Source: Pseudomonas wadenswilerensis (GTDB lineage Bacteria > Pseudomonadota > Gammaproteobacteria > Pseudomonadales > Pseudomonadaceae). Taken from it: a stretch of DNA of 64,000 nucleotides. Below, in pieces: positions 1-9,743 of this stretch (position 1 is the first letter of the stretch; every line of letters begins with the position of its first letter). The notes under the pieces are model-generated. The model did not search any database. It had not been told where the DNA came from and was given only the letters and a program-made list of their open reading frames with translations. The position numbers and the translations under genes are program-made. The stretch covers positions 434,001-498,000 of the forward strand of contig NZ_UIDD01000004.1 of the NCBI RefSeq assembly GCF_900497695.1, written 5' to 3'.

Positions 1-115
1 CGGCGCTGCCGACGCCTTCGCAGGCGATGTCTTCCAGCGCCAGCGCCTGCTGGCAGCCGAGCAGCACATGCGGGTCGTCTTCGACAATCAGGACGGTAAG
101 GGGCGCTTGGTTCAT
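1..115 (-). CDS. aauR: AauR-type sigma-54 response regulator, N-terminal fragment
   Basis: Only the first 38 codons lie in the window; the gene runs off the left edge. The fragment begins MNQAPLTVLIVEDDP, the typical start of a CheY-like receiver with the paired acidic residues of the phosphorylation pocket (EDD). Its ATG overlaps the stop of the upstream kinase gene (ATGA), so the two are co-translated. Position beside an acidic amino-acid ABC transporter and a sigma-54 promoter makes AauR, the NtrC-family activator of acidic amino-acid uptake, the best identification. The AAA+ and HTH domains are not visible here, so the subfamily is inferred from context. Confidence 0.8.
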   Translation of the reverse strand, partial: MNQAPLTVLIVEDDPHVLLGCQQALALEDIACEGVGSA

Positions 116-2019
116 AGGGACTCGGCTGATTCTGTGGGGGCATTGACCAGCGGCAGGCTAAGCACGAACGCGGTACCGCCAGTGGCGGGATGTTCGACGC
201 TGAGGCTGCCCTTGGCGGCGGCGGCGAGGCTGGCAGACAGGGTCAGGCCCAGGCCCAGGCCGTGCTCTCCCGGTTTGGTGGTGAAAAACGGTTCGAACAG
301 GTGCTTGCGCGTTTCGTCATCGATGCCGTGACCGTTGTCGCGCACCCGCAGGCGGTATTTGTCGCCCAGCAGCTCGCCTTCCAGCCACAGTTGCGGCATG
401 GGTTGCGCGGCCATGGCATCGAGGGCGTTGCCGATCAGGTTGACCAGGATCTGCTCCAGGCGGGTCTGGTCGATAGCCAGCTTCTGGTCTTCGTAGTTGC
501 TGTGCAGCTGCAAATGGCAGCCGGCGATGCGGTTGCCCAGCACCTGCAGGCTGGCCTCGACGGCCTTGCTCAGCGAGGCCTTGCCGCTGTCTTCACCGCG
601 GCGGGCGAAGGAGCGCAGGCTGGCAGTGATACGGCCCATGCGGTCGATCAGGTCGTTCATGGTGCGCAGGTTGGTGCTGACGGTTTCCAGCGCGCCGCGT
701 TCGAGGAAGCGCACGCTGTTGCCTGACAAGGTGCGCAGGGCGGCCAGCGGCTGGTTCAGTTCATGGGCGATGCTGGTCGACATCTGGCCGATGGCTGCCA
801 ACTTGCCGGCCTGGACCAGTTCATCCTGGGCGTGGCGCAAAGTCTGTTCGGCATGCCGGCGTTCGCGGATCTGGCCCTTGAGGCGTTCGTTGCTGGCGCG
901 CAGGTCGGCAGTGCGTTCGGCGATCTTGCGTTCCAGTTGACTGTTGGCTTCTTCCAGCGCTTCACGAGCGGCCAGGCGGGTGGCAATCACCTTGCGCCGT
1001 TCGTTCCAGGCAATCAGCAGGATGGCCAGCAAGGCAAAGGCGACGCCGACCAGGATGCCCTGGACCATGGATTCGCGGCGCAGGTCCTGCAAGGGCGTGA
1101 GCAGGGTGAAGTGCCAGGGCGTATCGCTCAGGCGCCGGGTTTGCGCGAGATAAGCCACTTCGCGGCGGCCGTCGCCGAGTTCGGCATTGGCCGGGAAGCT
1201 CAGCTTCTCGACACCGTCGGCGATTTTCTCTCGCGACAGCGGTTCCAGTTCATTCAGCGGCCACCAGTAATACTGCAGGCTGCGCGCCAGGCGCTCCTTG
1301 ATTTCCGGGGTCAGCGGGCGCACCGACTTGAGCCGCCGCGCCGGGTCGCTGGAGAGGATGATGATGCCGTTCTCGTCGCTGACAAAAGCTTCAAGGCGTG
1401 CCCGTTGCCAGCGTTCTTCCATGGCCTCCAGGCGCACCTTGATCACCGCTACACCAATGATCTTGCCGTGTTCTTCGAGGCCGTGGGCAAGGAAATAACC
1501 CGGCTCGCCGGTGGTGCTGCCGATGCCGTAGAAGCGCCCTGGCTGGCCACGCACGGCGTCCTGGAAATAGGCGCGGAACGACAGGTCTTCACCGAGGAAA
1601 CTGTCGACATCGCGCCAGTTGCTGGTGGCCTGGACCCGGCCGGTGGTGTCGAGGACGAAGATCGCCCGGCTACGGCTGCGGCGGTTCAGGCCTTCAAGGT
1701 ATTCGTTGACCGCCTGGCGGTGTTCGCCATCGGCTTCGGTGAGCAGGTTGGAAACGTTGTTTTCAAGCTCCAGCAGGCTCGGCAGGTAGGTGTACTTGCT
1801 GATCTCGCTCTCGACCGCGCGCGCGTGCAGCTCGAGCTGGCGCTCGCCGTTTTCGCTCAAGGTGCGGATGCCGTTGTGTTCGCTGATCATGAAACCGGCC
1901 ACGCCCAGACCGATCATCAGCAGGATGATCAGTGGCGGTAACAGCAGTTGGCGGATCAGACGGGGTTTCACGGCAAGGGCAGGCTTGGCAGGGCGAAAGA
2001 GCGTAGGGTCGCATTTCAT
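112..2019 (-). CDS. aauS: AauS-type sensor histidine kinase for acidic amino acids
   Basis: 635 aa from the chosen ATG, which gives a short cytoplasmic leader before the first membrane helix; an upstream in-frame start would add 17 unlikely residues. Order: TM1 about 24-45, a roughly 270-residue periplasmic double-Cache-like sensor region, TM2 about 319-339, a coiled coil, the dimerisation helix with phospho-acceptor His419 in the motif IAHELNQPLAAL, then an ATPase domain with the N box (NLIGNALDA) and glycine-rich G boxes (GHGIDDE, GLGLGL). This is the DctB-like architecture. It should sense glutamate/aspartate-type ligands outside and phosphorylate the overlapping downstream regulator. The ligand is inferred from the adjacent transporter genes. 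Confidence 0.88.
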   Translation of the reverse strand: MKCDPTLFRPAKPALAVKPRLIRQLLLPPLIILLMIGLGVAGFMISEHNGIRTLSENGERQLELHARAVESEISKYTYLPSLLELENNVSNLLTEADGEHRQAVNEYLEGLNRRSRSRAIFVLDTTGRVQATSNWRDVDSFLGEDLSFRAYFQDAVRGQPGRFYGIGSTTGEPGYFLAHGLEEHGKIIGVAVIKVRLEAMEERWQRARLEAFVSDENGIIILSSDPARRLKSVRPLTPEIKERLARSLQYYWWPLNELEPLSREKIADGVEKLSFPANAELGDGRREVAYLAQTRRLSDTPWHFTLLTPLQDLRRESMVQGILVGVAFALLAILLIAWNERRKVIATRLAAREALEEANSQLERKIAERTADLRASNERLKGQIRERRHAEQTLRHAQDELVQAGKLAAIGQMSTSIAHELNQPLAALRTLSGNSVRFLERGALETVSTNLRTMNDLIDRMGRITASLRSFARRGEDSGKASLSKAVEASLQVLGNRIAGCHLQLHSNYEDQKLAIDQTRLEQILVNLIGNALDAMAAQPMPQLWLEGELLGDKYRLRVRDNGHGIDDETRKHLFEPFFTTKPGEHGLGLGLTLSASLAAAAKGSLSVEHPATGGTAFVLSLPLVNAPTESAESL

Positions 2020-2084
2020 CACAGTAGCCCGGTAACTAACAGCGCTGCCTGCCCGGCGTACACCGGACAAGCAGCGTTGTGACC

Positions 2085-2819
2085 TCAGTGTTGCAGGATC
2101 TTGCTGAGGAAGTGCTGGGTACGCTGGTCGCGTACGCTCTGGTCACCAAAGAATTCTTCCTTGGTGCAGTCTTCGATGATGTTGCCCTTGTCCATGAAGA
2201 TCACCCGGTTGGCGACCTTGCGGGCGAAGCCCATTTCGTGGGTCACGCACATCATGGTCATGCCTTCATGGGCCAGCTCGACCATTACGTCCAGTACTTC
2301 GCTGACCATTTCCGGGTCCAGTGCCGAGGTCGGTTCGTCGAACAGCATGACGATCGGGTCCATCGACAGGGCGCGGGCAATGGCCACACGTTGCTGCTGG
2401 CCACCGGACAGTTGCCCCGGGTGCTTCTTGGCGTGGGCGCTGAGGCCGACGCGCTCGAGCAGGGCCAGGCCCTTCTTGGTCGCTTCGGCTTCGCTGCGGC
2501 CCAACACCTTGCGCTGGGCAATGGTCAGGTTTTCGGTGATGGTCAGGTGCGGGAACAGCTCGAAATGCTGGAACACCATGCCGACCCGCGAGCGCAGCTT
2601 GGGCAGGTTGGTCTTGGGGTCGGCAATCGAGGTGCCGTCGACGATGATGTCACCCTTCTGGAAGGGTTCCAGGGCGTTGACGCACTTGATCAGGGTCGAC
2701 TTGCCCGAGCCCGACGGGCCGCAGACCACGACCACTTCGCCTTTCTTGACCTCGGTGTTGCAGTCGGTCAGAACCTGGAAGTCCCCGTACCACTTGTTGA
2801 CGTTCTTGATGGAGATCAT
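2085..2819 (-). CDS. aatP: Glutamate/aspartate ABC transporter ATP-binding protein
   Basis: 244 aa, usual size for a polar amino-acid transport ATPase (GltL/HisP type). Walker [10 protein letters not shown] near residue 36, Q-loop, ABC signature LSGGQQQR, Walker [13 protein letters not shown] and the H-loop THEMGF are all intact. It energises import through the two permeases encoded just upstream; its ATG overlaps the stop of the preceding permease gene by four bases. It is the last transporter gene of the operon, followed after a short gap by the kinase gene on the same strand. Confidence 0.95.
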   Translation of the reverse strand: MISIKNVNKWYGDFQVLTDCNTEVKKGEVVVVCGPSGSGKSTLIKCVNALEPFQKGDIIVDGTSIADPKTNLPKLRSRVGMVFQHFELFPHLTITENLTIAQRKVLGRSEAEATKKGLALLERVGLSAHAKKHPGQLSGGQQQRVAIARALSMDPIVMLFDEPTSALDPEMVSEVLDVMVELAHEGMTMMCVTHEMGFARKVANRVIFMDKGNIIEDCTKEEFFGDQSVRDQRTQHFLSKILQH

Positions 2820-3481
2820 ACGGTTATCCTTTTCTGCAGACGCTTGACCAGGAAGGAAGCGGAGAAGCTGATGACGAAGTACACGACGCCGGCAAACACC
2901 AGGAACTCATTGGAGCGCCCGATGATGTCGCCACTGGCCCGTGCCGAGTTGAGGAAGTCGACCAGGCCGACGGTGTACACCAGCGAGGTATCCTGAAACA
3001 GGATGATGCTCTGCTGCAGCAGCAGCGGGGTCATCTTGCGAAACGCCTGGGGCAGGATGATCAGGCGCATGGTCTGGCCGTAGGTCATGCCCAGGGCCTG
3101 GGCGGCGCCCATCTGGCCCTTGGAGATCGACTGCACGCCGGCACGGACGATTTCACAGAAATACGCCGCCTCGAACATCATGAACGCCACGACGCAAGAG
3201 GTGAAGGCCCCGACCGGGGTGTCTTCGCCGGTGATCCAGCGCAGCACGAACGGCACCGCCAGGTAGAACCAGGTGATGACCAGCAGCAGCGGGATGGAGC
3301 GGAAGTAGTTGACGTAGGCGCCGGCAAAATTCGACAGCAGCTTGCTCGACGACAGGCGCATCAGGGCCAGGATGGTGCCGAGCACGATACCGCCGACAAT
3401 GCCCATGACCATCAGTTGCAGGGTCATGACCATGCCGTTCCACAGGCCCGGCAGGGCAGGGATGATTCCACTGAAGTCCAT
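2816..3481 (-). CDS. aatM: Glutamate/aspartate ABC transporter permease (AatM/GltK)
   Basis: 221 aa integral membrane protein with about five hydrophobic helices and the His/Glu/Gln-family permease EAA-type loop ([33 protein letters not shown]), through which it couples to the ATPase. It forms a heterodimer with the product of the upstream permease gene, whose stop it overlaps (TAATG). The gene is central in a binding protein-permease-permease-ATPase operon, the standard arrangement for acidic amino-acid importers. Substrate is inferred from the whole cassette. Confidence 0.93.
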   Translation of the reverse strand: MDFSGIIPALPGLWNGMVMTLQLMVMGIVGGIVLGTILALMRLSSSKLLSNFAGAYVNYFRSIPLLLVITWFYLAVPFVLRWITGEDTPVGAFTSCVVAFMMFEAAYFCEIVRAGVQSISKGQMGAAQALGMTYGQTMRLIILPQAFRKMTPLLLQQSIILFQDTSLVYTVGLVDFLNSARASGDIIGRSNEFLVFAGVVYFVISFSASFLVKRLQKRITV

Positions 3482-4227
3482 TATTTGCCCCCCACGGAGA
3501 TCAGTCCGGGTACCGCGACTTTTTTCTCGACCATGCGCATCAGCAGCATCAGGCCCATGTTCAGGGTGAAGTAAATCAGGGTGGCCAGGGTGAAGGCTTC
3601 AAACAGGTTGGCCGAGAACTCGGCGGTCTGCTTGGTTTGCGCCAGCAGCTCCATCAGGCCGATCAGCGAGGCCACCGAGGAGTTCTTGAACACGTTCAAA
3701 AATTCCGAGGTCAGTGGCGGAATGATGATCCGGTAGGCTTGCGGCAGCAGCACGTTCCAGTACACCTGCGGCAGGCTGAAGCCCATGGCGCGGGCGGCGG
3801 CTTCCTGGCCGCGGGGCAACGCCTGGATACCGGTACGCACTTGTTCGCAAACCCGCGCAGCGGTGAACAGGCCCAGGCAGACGACCACACTGATCAGTGC
3901 CGAGGTGGTCGGGTTGAGGTCTTGCTTGTACCACTCCTGCAGGTTCTCCGGCAGCAGGTCGGGCACCAGGAAGTACCAGATGAACAGCTGCACCAGCAGC
4001 GGTACGTTACGAAAGAGTTCCACGTAGGCGGTGGCAATGCCCGATACCAGACGGTTCGGCACAGTACGCATGACGCCGAGTACCGAACCCAGCAGCAATG
4101 CGATGATCCAGGCGGCAATGGCAATGGCGATGGTCCAGCCCAGGCCGGTGATATACCAGTCCAGATAGGTTTCGCTGCCGACGCCAGTGGACTTGAAGAA
4201 TACGCCCCAGTCCCAGTTGTAATTCAT
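3481..4227 (-). CDS. aatQ: Glutamate/aspartate ABC transporter permease (AatQ/GltJ)
   Basis: 248 aa permease of the His/Glu/Gln family with a longer N-terminus (MNYNWDWGVFF) typical of GltJ, several membrane helices, and a coupling loop containing RGQEAAARAMGFSLPQVYWNVLLPQA. It pairs with the downstream permease. About 100 bases separate it from the binding-protein gene and that gap holds a strong stem-loop, which may limit permease expression relative to the binding protein. Confidence 0.93.
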   Translation of the reverse strand: MNYNWDWGVFFKSTGVGSETYLDWYITGLGWTIAIAIAAWIIALLLGSVLGVMRTVPNRLVSGIATAYVELFRNVPLLVQLFIWYFLVPDLLPENLQEWYKQDLNPTTSALISVVVCLGLFTAARVCEQVRTGIQALPRGQEAAARAMGFSLPQVYWNVLLPQAYRIIIPPLTSEFLNVFKNSSVASLIGLMELLAQTKQTAEFSANLFEAFTLATLIYFTLNMGLMLLMRMVEKKVAVPGLISVGGK

Positions 4228-4270
4228 CGGGATCTCCCCTCAGATCAGTTGTTTCACGGGCACCTTCGAG

Positions 4271-4299
4271 CATCCGGGGGCGCAAGGCGCCCTCGGATG
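4271..4299 (-). other. Intercistronic stem-loop between aatJ and aatQ
   Basis: The two arms CATCCG-GGGCGC and GCGCCC-CGGATG pair around the three-base loop with one G/T internal mismatch. There is no following T tract on the coding strand, so it is more likely an mRNA-processing or 3'-end-protecting hairpin than a full terminator. It sits directly after the binding-protein gene. Confidence 0.6.
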
Positions 4300-4326
4300 A
4301 AAGGTTAGACACTAACTAGCTGGGGA

Positions 4327-5259
4327 TCAGGACTTCTTTTCGTCTGCAGCTTTGTCGGTAGGATTGGCGATCAGCGCCTTGAGCTCGTCGCTCATCGGGA
4401 ACTGCAGGTTCAGGCCTTTAGGTGGGACTGGCTGGTTGAACCACTTGTCGTAGATCTTGTTGATCTCGCCCGACTTGTAGAGCTCGACGATGGCCTTGTC
4501 GACGGCAGCCTTGAACGCCGGGTCGTCCTTGCGGACCATGCAGCCGTAGATTTCATAGGACTGCGGCGTACCGACGATTGCCCAGCCTTTCGGGTTCTTG
4601 GCCTTGGCCATTTCACCGGCGAGCAGCGCGTCGTCCATCATGAAGGCCACGGCGCGGCCGGACTCGAGCATCTGGAACGACTCGCCGTGGTCCTTGGCCG
4701 AGATGACGTTCATCTTCATCTGCTTGTCGGCGTTCATGGCCTTGAGGATGCGCTCGGAAGTGGTACCGGCGGTGGTGACCACGTTCTTGCCGGCCAGGTC
4801 CGGGAAGTCCTTGTACTTGGCGTTTTCCGGCTTGCCGTCTTCTGCCTTGGTCAGCAGGCGGGTACCGACTTCGAAGATACCGACCGAGAAGGCGACCTGC
4901 TGCTGGCGCTCGACGTTGTTGGTGGTCGAACCACATTCGACGTCAACGGTGCCGTTCTGTACCAGCGGGATACGGGTCTGGGAGGTGACGAGGTTGTATT
5001 TGACCTTCAGGTCCGGCTTGTTCAGGTCCTTTTTCAGGGCCTCGACGATTGCCAGCTGGATGTCATGGGAGTAACCGACGGGTTTGCCCGAAGCGTCGGC
5101 GATGTAGGAGAACGGAATGGAAGCGTCGCGGTGCCCCAGGGTAATGGTGCCCGACTCGTTGATCTTTTTCAGGGTGCCGGTCAGTTCGGCAGCGAAGGCT
5201 GGCGCACTGATCAAAGCGGCCGCAACAGCGGCGCCCAACAGATGGGGAACGATACGCAT
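4327..5259 (-). CDS. aatJ: Periplasmic glutamate/aspartate-binding protein
   Basis: 310 aa from the chosen ATG, which is preceded by AGGAAATTTTG; longer in-frame starts upstream would put residues before an obvious signal peptide (MRIVPHLLGAAVAAALISAPAFA, cleavage before AELTG). The mature protein is a family 3 solute-binding protein (ITLGHRDASIPFSY..., VECGSTTNN, TTSERIL). It captures acidic amino acids in the periplasm and delivers them to the AatQM permease. First gene of the operon, about 100 bases below a sigma-54 promoter, which fits control by AauRS. Confidence 0.95.
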   Translation of the reverse strand: MRIVPHLLGAAVAAALISAPAFAAELTGTLKKINESGTITLGHRDASIPFSYIADASGKPVGYSHDIQLAIVEALKKDLNKPDLKVKYNLVTSQTRIPLVQNGTVDVECGSTTNNVERQQQVAFSVGIFEVGTRLLTKAEDGKPENAKYKDFPDLAGKNVVTTAGTTSERILKAMNADKQMKMNVISAKDHGESFQMLESGRAVAFMMDDALLAGEMAKAKNPKGWAIVGTPQSYEIYGCMVRKDDPAFKAAVDKAIVELYKSGEINKIYDKWFNQPVPPKGLNLQFPMSDELKALIANPTDKAADEKKS

Positions 5260-5362
5260 CAAAATTTCCTCGACGTTGTTTTTTTTATGGAGCCGTTGGC
5301 CGGCTCTTTCGTTCAGCGAACACTGCAGTGAAGCGGTTTGCGCATTCGGGTACTGAGTGTAG

Positions 5363-5378
5363 AGCATGACTCGTGCCA
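5363..5378 (-). promoter_or_regulatory. Sigma-54 (-24/-12) promoter for the aat operon
   Basis: On the minus strand the sequence is TGGCACGAGTCATGCT: the invariant GG and GC are exactly ten bases apart and it matches TGGCACG-N4-TTGCW except for one base. Located about 105 bases upstream of the binding-protein start. RpoN dependence agrees with the adjacent NtrC-type regulator. Confidence 0.88.
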
Positions 5379-5455
5379 AGCCCTGATTTCGATCATAACG
5401 CCATGAAAAATCGGGGGATTAATCTTTTTTGACGGTTTGCGGGAGGTAGGATTCG

Positions 5456-5469
5456 TCCGGATGGCCGAA
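5456..5469. promoter_or_regulatory. AauR-like enhancer site, promoter-proximal
   Basis: TCCGGATGGCCGAA differs by one base from TTCGGNNNNCCGAA, the AauR-binding pattern as I recall it from the P. putida literature. It lies about 80 bases upstream of the -24 element and 31 bases (three helical turns) from a second, perfect copy. Confidence 0.6.
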
Positions 5470-5486
5470 TGCGGTGGGGTTTGGTG

Positions 5487-5500
5487 TTCGGAAATCCGAA
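5487..5500. promoter_or_regulatory. AauR-like enhancer site, promoter-distal
   Basis: TTCGGAAATCCGAA is a perfect palindrome of the form TTCGGNNNNCCGAA, upstream of the sigma-54 promoter at a distance usual for NtrC-family enhancers. Confidence 0.75.
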
Positions 5501-5519
5501 TGATGGGCCGCGTCCGAGG

Positions 5520-5552
5520 GCAAGCCCGCTCCCAGTGTAGGAGCGGGCTTGC
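5520..5552. repeat. REP-type hairpin (GCAAGCCCGCTCC)
   Basis: Thirteen-base perfect inverted repeat GCAAGCCCGCTCC / GGAGCGGGCTTGC with a seven-base loop, followed by CCCGCGAT. This is the same element family as the hairpins near 12228 and 19061. It lies between glpD and the aat promoter region and may act as a boundary element. Confidence 0.8.
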
Positions 5553-5572
5553 CCCGCGATGTTGGTCAGCGA

Positions 5573-7111
5573 CTAGGCAGCTTGAACCCGCGCGCGATTC
5601 AGCTCCAGGCGCTGAAGATAGTCCTGCAAAGCCTGTTGTTCAGCTGCGGTAGTGAACAGCCCCAGCTTGCTCCGGCGCCAGAGGATGTCATCGGCATTCA
5701 CCGCCCATTCCTCACTGCACAGGTAATCCACCTCACGGGTGAACAATCCGCCGCCAATCGCCTCACCCAGGTCTTCCGGGCCTTGTACGCCTTCCAGCAG
5801 GCGCCACACGCGGCTGCCATAGGTACGTGCCCAACGCTTGGCGATTTCGGCGGGCAACCAGCCGTAGCGGGCCAGGATGGCATCGACCAGCGCTTGCGGG
5901 GTGCTCATGTCTTCGCCGCCCGGCAGAGGGGCGGTAGCCGTCCAGCTACCGCGCATCTGGGTGAAGAACGGGGCCAGCTCGGCCATCGCCGACTCGGCCA
6001 GTTTGCGGTAGGTGGTCAGTTTGCCACCGAATACCGACAACAGCGGTGCTTCGCCAGTGCTGGCCGACAGCGCCAGGGTGTAGTCGCGGGTAACGGCCGA
6101 CGGGTTGTCGGACTCGTCGTTGCACAACGGACGAACTCCGGCATAGGTGTGGAGGATATCGGCGCGGCTGAGCTGGTGATTGAAGTGCTCGTTGACCACT
6201 TTCAGCAGGTAATCGGTCTCGCCCTTGGTGATTGCCACTTTCGCCGGGTCGCCAGTGTATTCGCGGTCGGTGGTGCCGATCAGGGTGAAGCGTTCCAGGT
6301 ACGGAATGGCGAAGACGATGCGCTGGTCTTCGTTCTGCAGGATGTAGGCATGTTCGCCGTCGTACAGCTTCGGCACGATCAGGTGACTGCCCTGGATCAG
6401 GCGGATGCCATATGGCGCGTCGAGCTTGAGGTCGTCCTGGATGAACTTGGCCACCCACGGGCCGGCCGCATTGACCAGGGCACGGGCCTGGATCGACTGC
6501 TGGCTGCCGTCGGCGTTTTCCAGCTGCACGTTCCACACACCATCGACCCGGCGGGCGCTGGTGCAGCGAGTGCGAGTACGAATATCGGCGCCTTTTTCAC
6601 GGGCGGCCATGGCGTTGAGCACTACCAGGCGGGCGTCGTCTACGGCGCAGTCGGCATATTCGAAACCACGGGTGATCGCCGGTTTGAGCGGATTGCCCGG
6701 GCCGAAGCGCAGGCTGCGCGAAGCGCCGAGCTGCTTGCGCTTGCCCAGGTGATCGTAGAGGAACAGGCCGGCGCGGATCATCCATGCCGGGCGCAGGTGC
6801 GGGCGGTGCGGCAGGACGAAGCGCATCGGCTTGACGATATGCGGCGCCTTGGCCAGCAGCACTTCGCGCTCGGCCAGGGCTTCACGCACCAGGCGGAATT
6901 CGTAATGTTCGAGGTAGCGCAGGCCGCCGTGGATCAGCTTGCTGCTGGCCGAGGAGGTATGGCTGGCCAGGTCGTCCTTTTCACAAAGGAACACGGAAAG
7001 ACCGCGTCCGGCTGCATCGGCGGCAATCCCCACACCATTGATGCCACCGCCGATTACGGCGAGGTCATAGATTTCGGCAAGGGCGGGCGATGACACGCTG
7101 GATTGGGACAC
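5573..7111 (-). CDS. glpD: Aerobic glycerol-3-phosphate dehydrogenase
   Basis: 512 aa starting at a GTG that follows AGGAGG with seven-base spacing; a longer in-frame ATG lacks such a site. N-terminal FAD-binding Rossmann motif (LAVIGGGINGVGIA) near residues 15-30, then the DAO fold and the GlpD C-terminal domain. This membrane-associated flavoprotein oxidises glycerol-3-phosphate to dihydroxyacetone phosphate and passes electrons to quinone. It is the last gene of glpFKRD but has its own 180-base upstream region with GlpR-like operators. Confidence 0.96.
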   Translation of the reverse strand: MSQSSVSSPALAEIYDLAVIGGGINGVGIAADAAGRGLSVFLCEKDDLASHTSSASSKLIHGGLRYLEHYEFRLVREALAEREVLLAKAPHIVKPMRFVLPHRPHLRPAWMIRAGLFLYDHLGKRKQLGASRSLRFGPGNPLKPAITRGFEYADCAVDDARLVVLNAMAAREKGADIRTRTRCTSARRVDGVWNVQLENADGSQQSIQARALVNAAGPWVAKFIQDDLKLDAPYGIRLIQGSHLIVPKLYDGEHAYILQNEDQRIVFAIPYLERFTLIGTTDREYTGDPAKVAITKGETDYLLKVVNEHFNHQLSRADILHTYAGVRPLCNDESDNPSAVTRDYTLALSASTGEAPLLSVFGGKLTTYRKLAESAMAELAPFFTQMRGSWTATAPLPGGEDMSTPQALVDAILARYGWLPAEIAKRWARTYGSRVWRLLEGVQGPEDLGEAIGGGLFTREVDYLCSEEWAVNADDILWRRSKLGLFTTAAEQQALQDYLQRLELNRARVQAA

Positions 7112-7154
7112 GGGTGGCCTCCTGAAGGTCTTTCCGACATCGAATCTGAACATT

Positions 7155-7174
7155 AATGTTCACTTTCGAAAATA
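7155..7174. promoter_or_regulatory. GlpR operator candidate 1 upstream of glpD
   Basis: AATGTTCACTTTCGAAAATA matches about 17 of 20 positions of the E. coli GlpR consensus as remembered (WATGTTCGWTWWCGAACATW). It overlaps the perfect palindrome GAACATTAATGTTC at 7148-7161 and lies about 45 bases before the glpD start. Confidence 0.6.
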
Positions 7175-7238
7175 CTAGCGCAACAGAATGCTGCTCGCCA
7201 GTCACTTCCCATAGAAAATACTGATCAGATGACAAATA

Positions 7239-7258
7239 AATGAAAAATAACGAACATT
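7239..7258. promoter_or_regulatory. GlpR operator candidate 2 upstream of glpD
   Basis: AATGAAAAATAACGAACATT keeps one full half-site (TAACGAACATT) and matches about 16 of 20 consensus positions. With the site at 7155 it could allow looped repression of glpD. Confidence 0.55.
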
Positions 7259-7294
7259 CGAGCTGCCATCGTTGCGATGGCAGCTTGCGGCGGC

Positions 7295-8050
7295 TCAGAC
7301 CACTTCGAGGCGGATCTTGTACTGGTTGAGCAGTTGGCTGAGGGCGGGCACTGGTGCCTGGTCGGTCACCAGGCAGTCGATCAGGCTGATCGAACCCAGG
7401 CGCACCATGGCATTACGGCCGAACTTGCTCGAGTCGGCGGCGAGGATCACCTGGCGGGCATTGGCGATGATTGCCTGGGATACCCGCACTTCCTGATAGT
7501 CGAAATCCAGCAGGCTGCCGTCTTCATCGATGCCGCTGATGCCGACCAGGGCGAAGTCGACCTTGAACTGGTTGATGAAGTCGACACTGGCTTGGCCGAC
7601 CACGCCGCCGTCGCGACGTACATTGCCGCCGGCCAGCAGCACTTCGAAATCATCCTTGGCACTGAGGATCGAAGCCACGTGCAGGTTGTTGGTGATGATT
7701 TTCAGGTGGTTGTGGTTGAGCAGGGCGCGGGCGATGGATTCGGTGGTCGTGCCGATGTTGATGAACAGCGAGGCGTGGTCGGGAATCTGCGCAGCAATGG
7801 CTTCGGCGATACGCTGTTTTTCATCGCGCATCTGGTCGGCGCGCATGGCGTAGGCGGTGTTTTCGATGCTGGAGTCGTAGGCTGCGCCACCGTGGTAACG
7901 GCGCAGCAGATTGACCTCCGCCAGCTGGTTGATATCACGGCGGATGGTTTGCGGGGTGACGACGAACAGCTGCGCCATTTCTTCGATACTGACATAGCCG
8001 CGTTCGCGGACCAGTTCGAGGATTTGTTGTTGGCGAGGGGGCAGATTCAT
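7295..8050 (-). CDS. glpR: Glycerol-3-phosphate regulon repressor, DeoR family
   Basis: 251 aa. The start [13 protein letters not shown] is chosen because it begins the DeoR helix-turn-helix ([24 protein letters not shown], about residues 20-45) and has AGGACC upstream; the longer ORF adds unrelated residues. The remainder is the DeoR sugar-phosphate sensor domain ([15 protein letters not shown]). It represses glycerol genes until glycerol-3-phosphate binds. It sits between glpK and glpD on the same strand. Confidence 0.94.
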   Translation of the reverse strand: MNLPPRQQQILELVRERGYVSIEEMAQLFVVTPQTIRRDINQLAEVNLLRRYHGGAAYDSSIENTAYAMRADQMRDEKQRIAEAIAAQIPDHASLFINIGTTTESIARALLNHNHLKIITNNLHVASILSAKDDFEVLLAGGNVRRDGGVVGQASVDFINQFKVDFALVGISGIDEDGSLLDFDYQEVRVSQAIIANARQVILAADSSKFGRNAMVRLGSISLIDCLVTDQAPVPALSQLLNQYKIRLEVV

Positions 8051-8097
8051 GGGCGGTCCTTTGGGGCAGCCGGGCAAATTGCGCCATGAAAACAGCT

Positions 8098-8166
8098 CAA
8101 GCTGCAAGCTGCAAGCCACAAGATGATTCGTGGCCTACACGCTTGCAGCTTGTAGCTTACAGCTTG
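8098..8166. repeat. Imperfect inverted repeat of AAGCTGCAAGC units
   Basis: The intergenic space between glpK and glpR contains CAAGCTGCAAGCTGCAAGC and, about 40 bases on, its approximate reverse complement GCTTGCAGCTTGTAGCTTACAGCTTG. The arms could form a long imperfect hairpin in the transcript. It resembles dispersed intergenic repeats of Pseudomonas but is unlike the REP elements elsewhere in this window. Confidence 0.6.
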
Positions 8167-8176
8167 TTTCTACTGC

Positions 8177-9691
<1,515 letters not shown>

Positions 9692-9743
9692 CTAAATAGG
9701 GTGGAGATCAGGGCGGGGCGAGCCTGGCTCGCCACTGCAGGCA

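Noticed and set aside
763..1941. 392-codon open frame opposite the histidine kinase
   Set aside because: Shadow of aauS; no ribosome-binding site or recognisable domain.
5520..5552. REP hairpin after glpD read as a rho-independent terminator
   Set aside because: The stem is strong but no T tract follows on the glpD strand.
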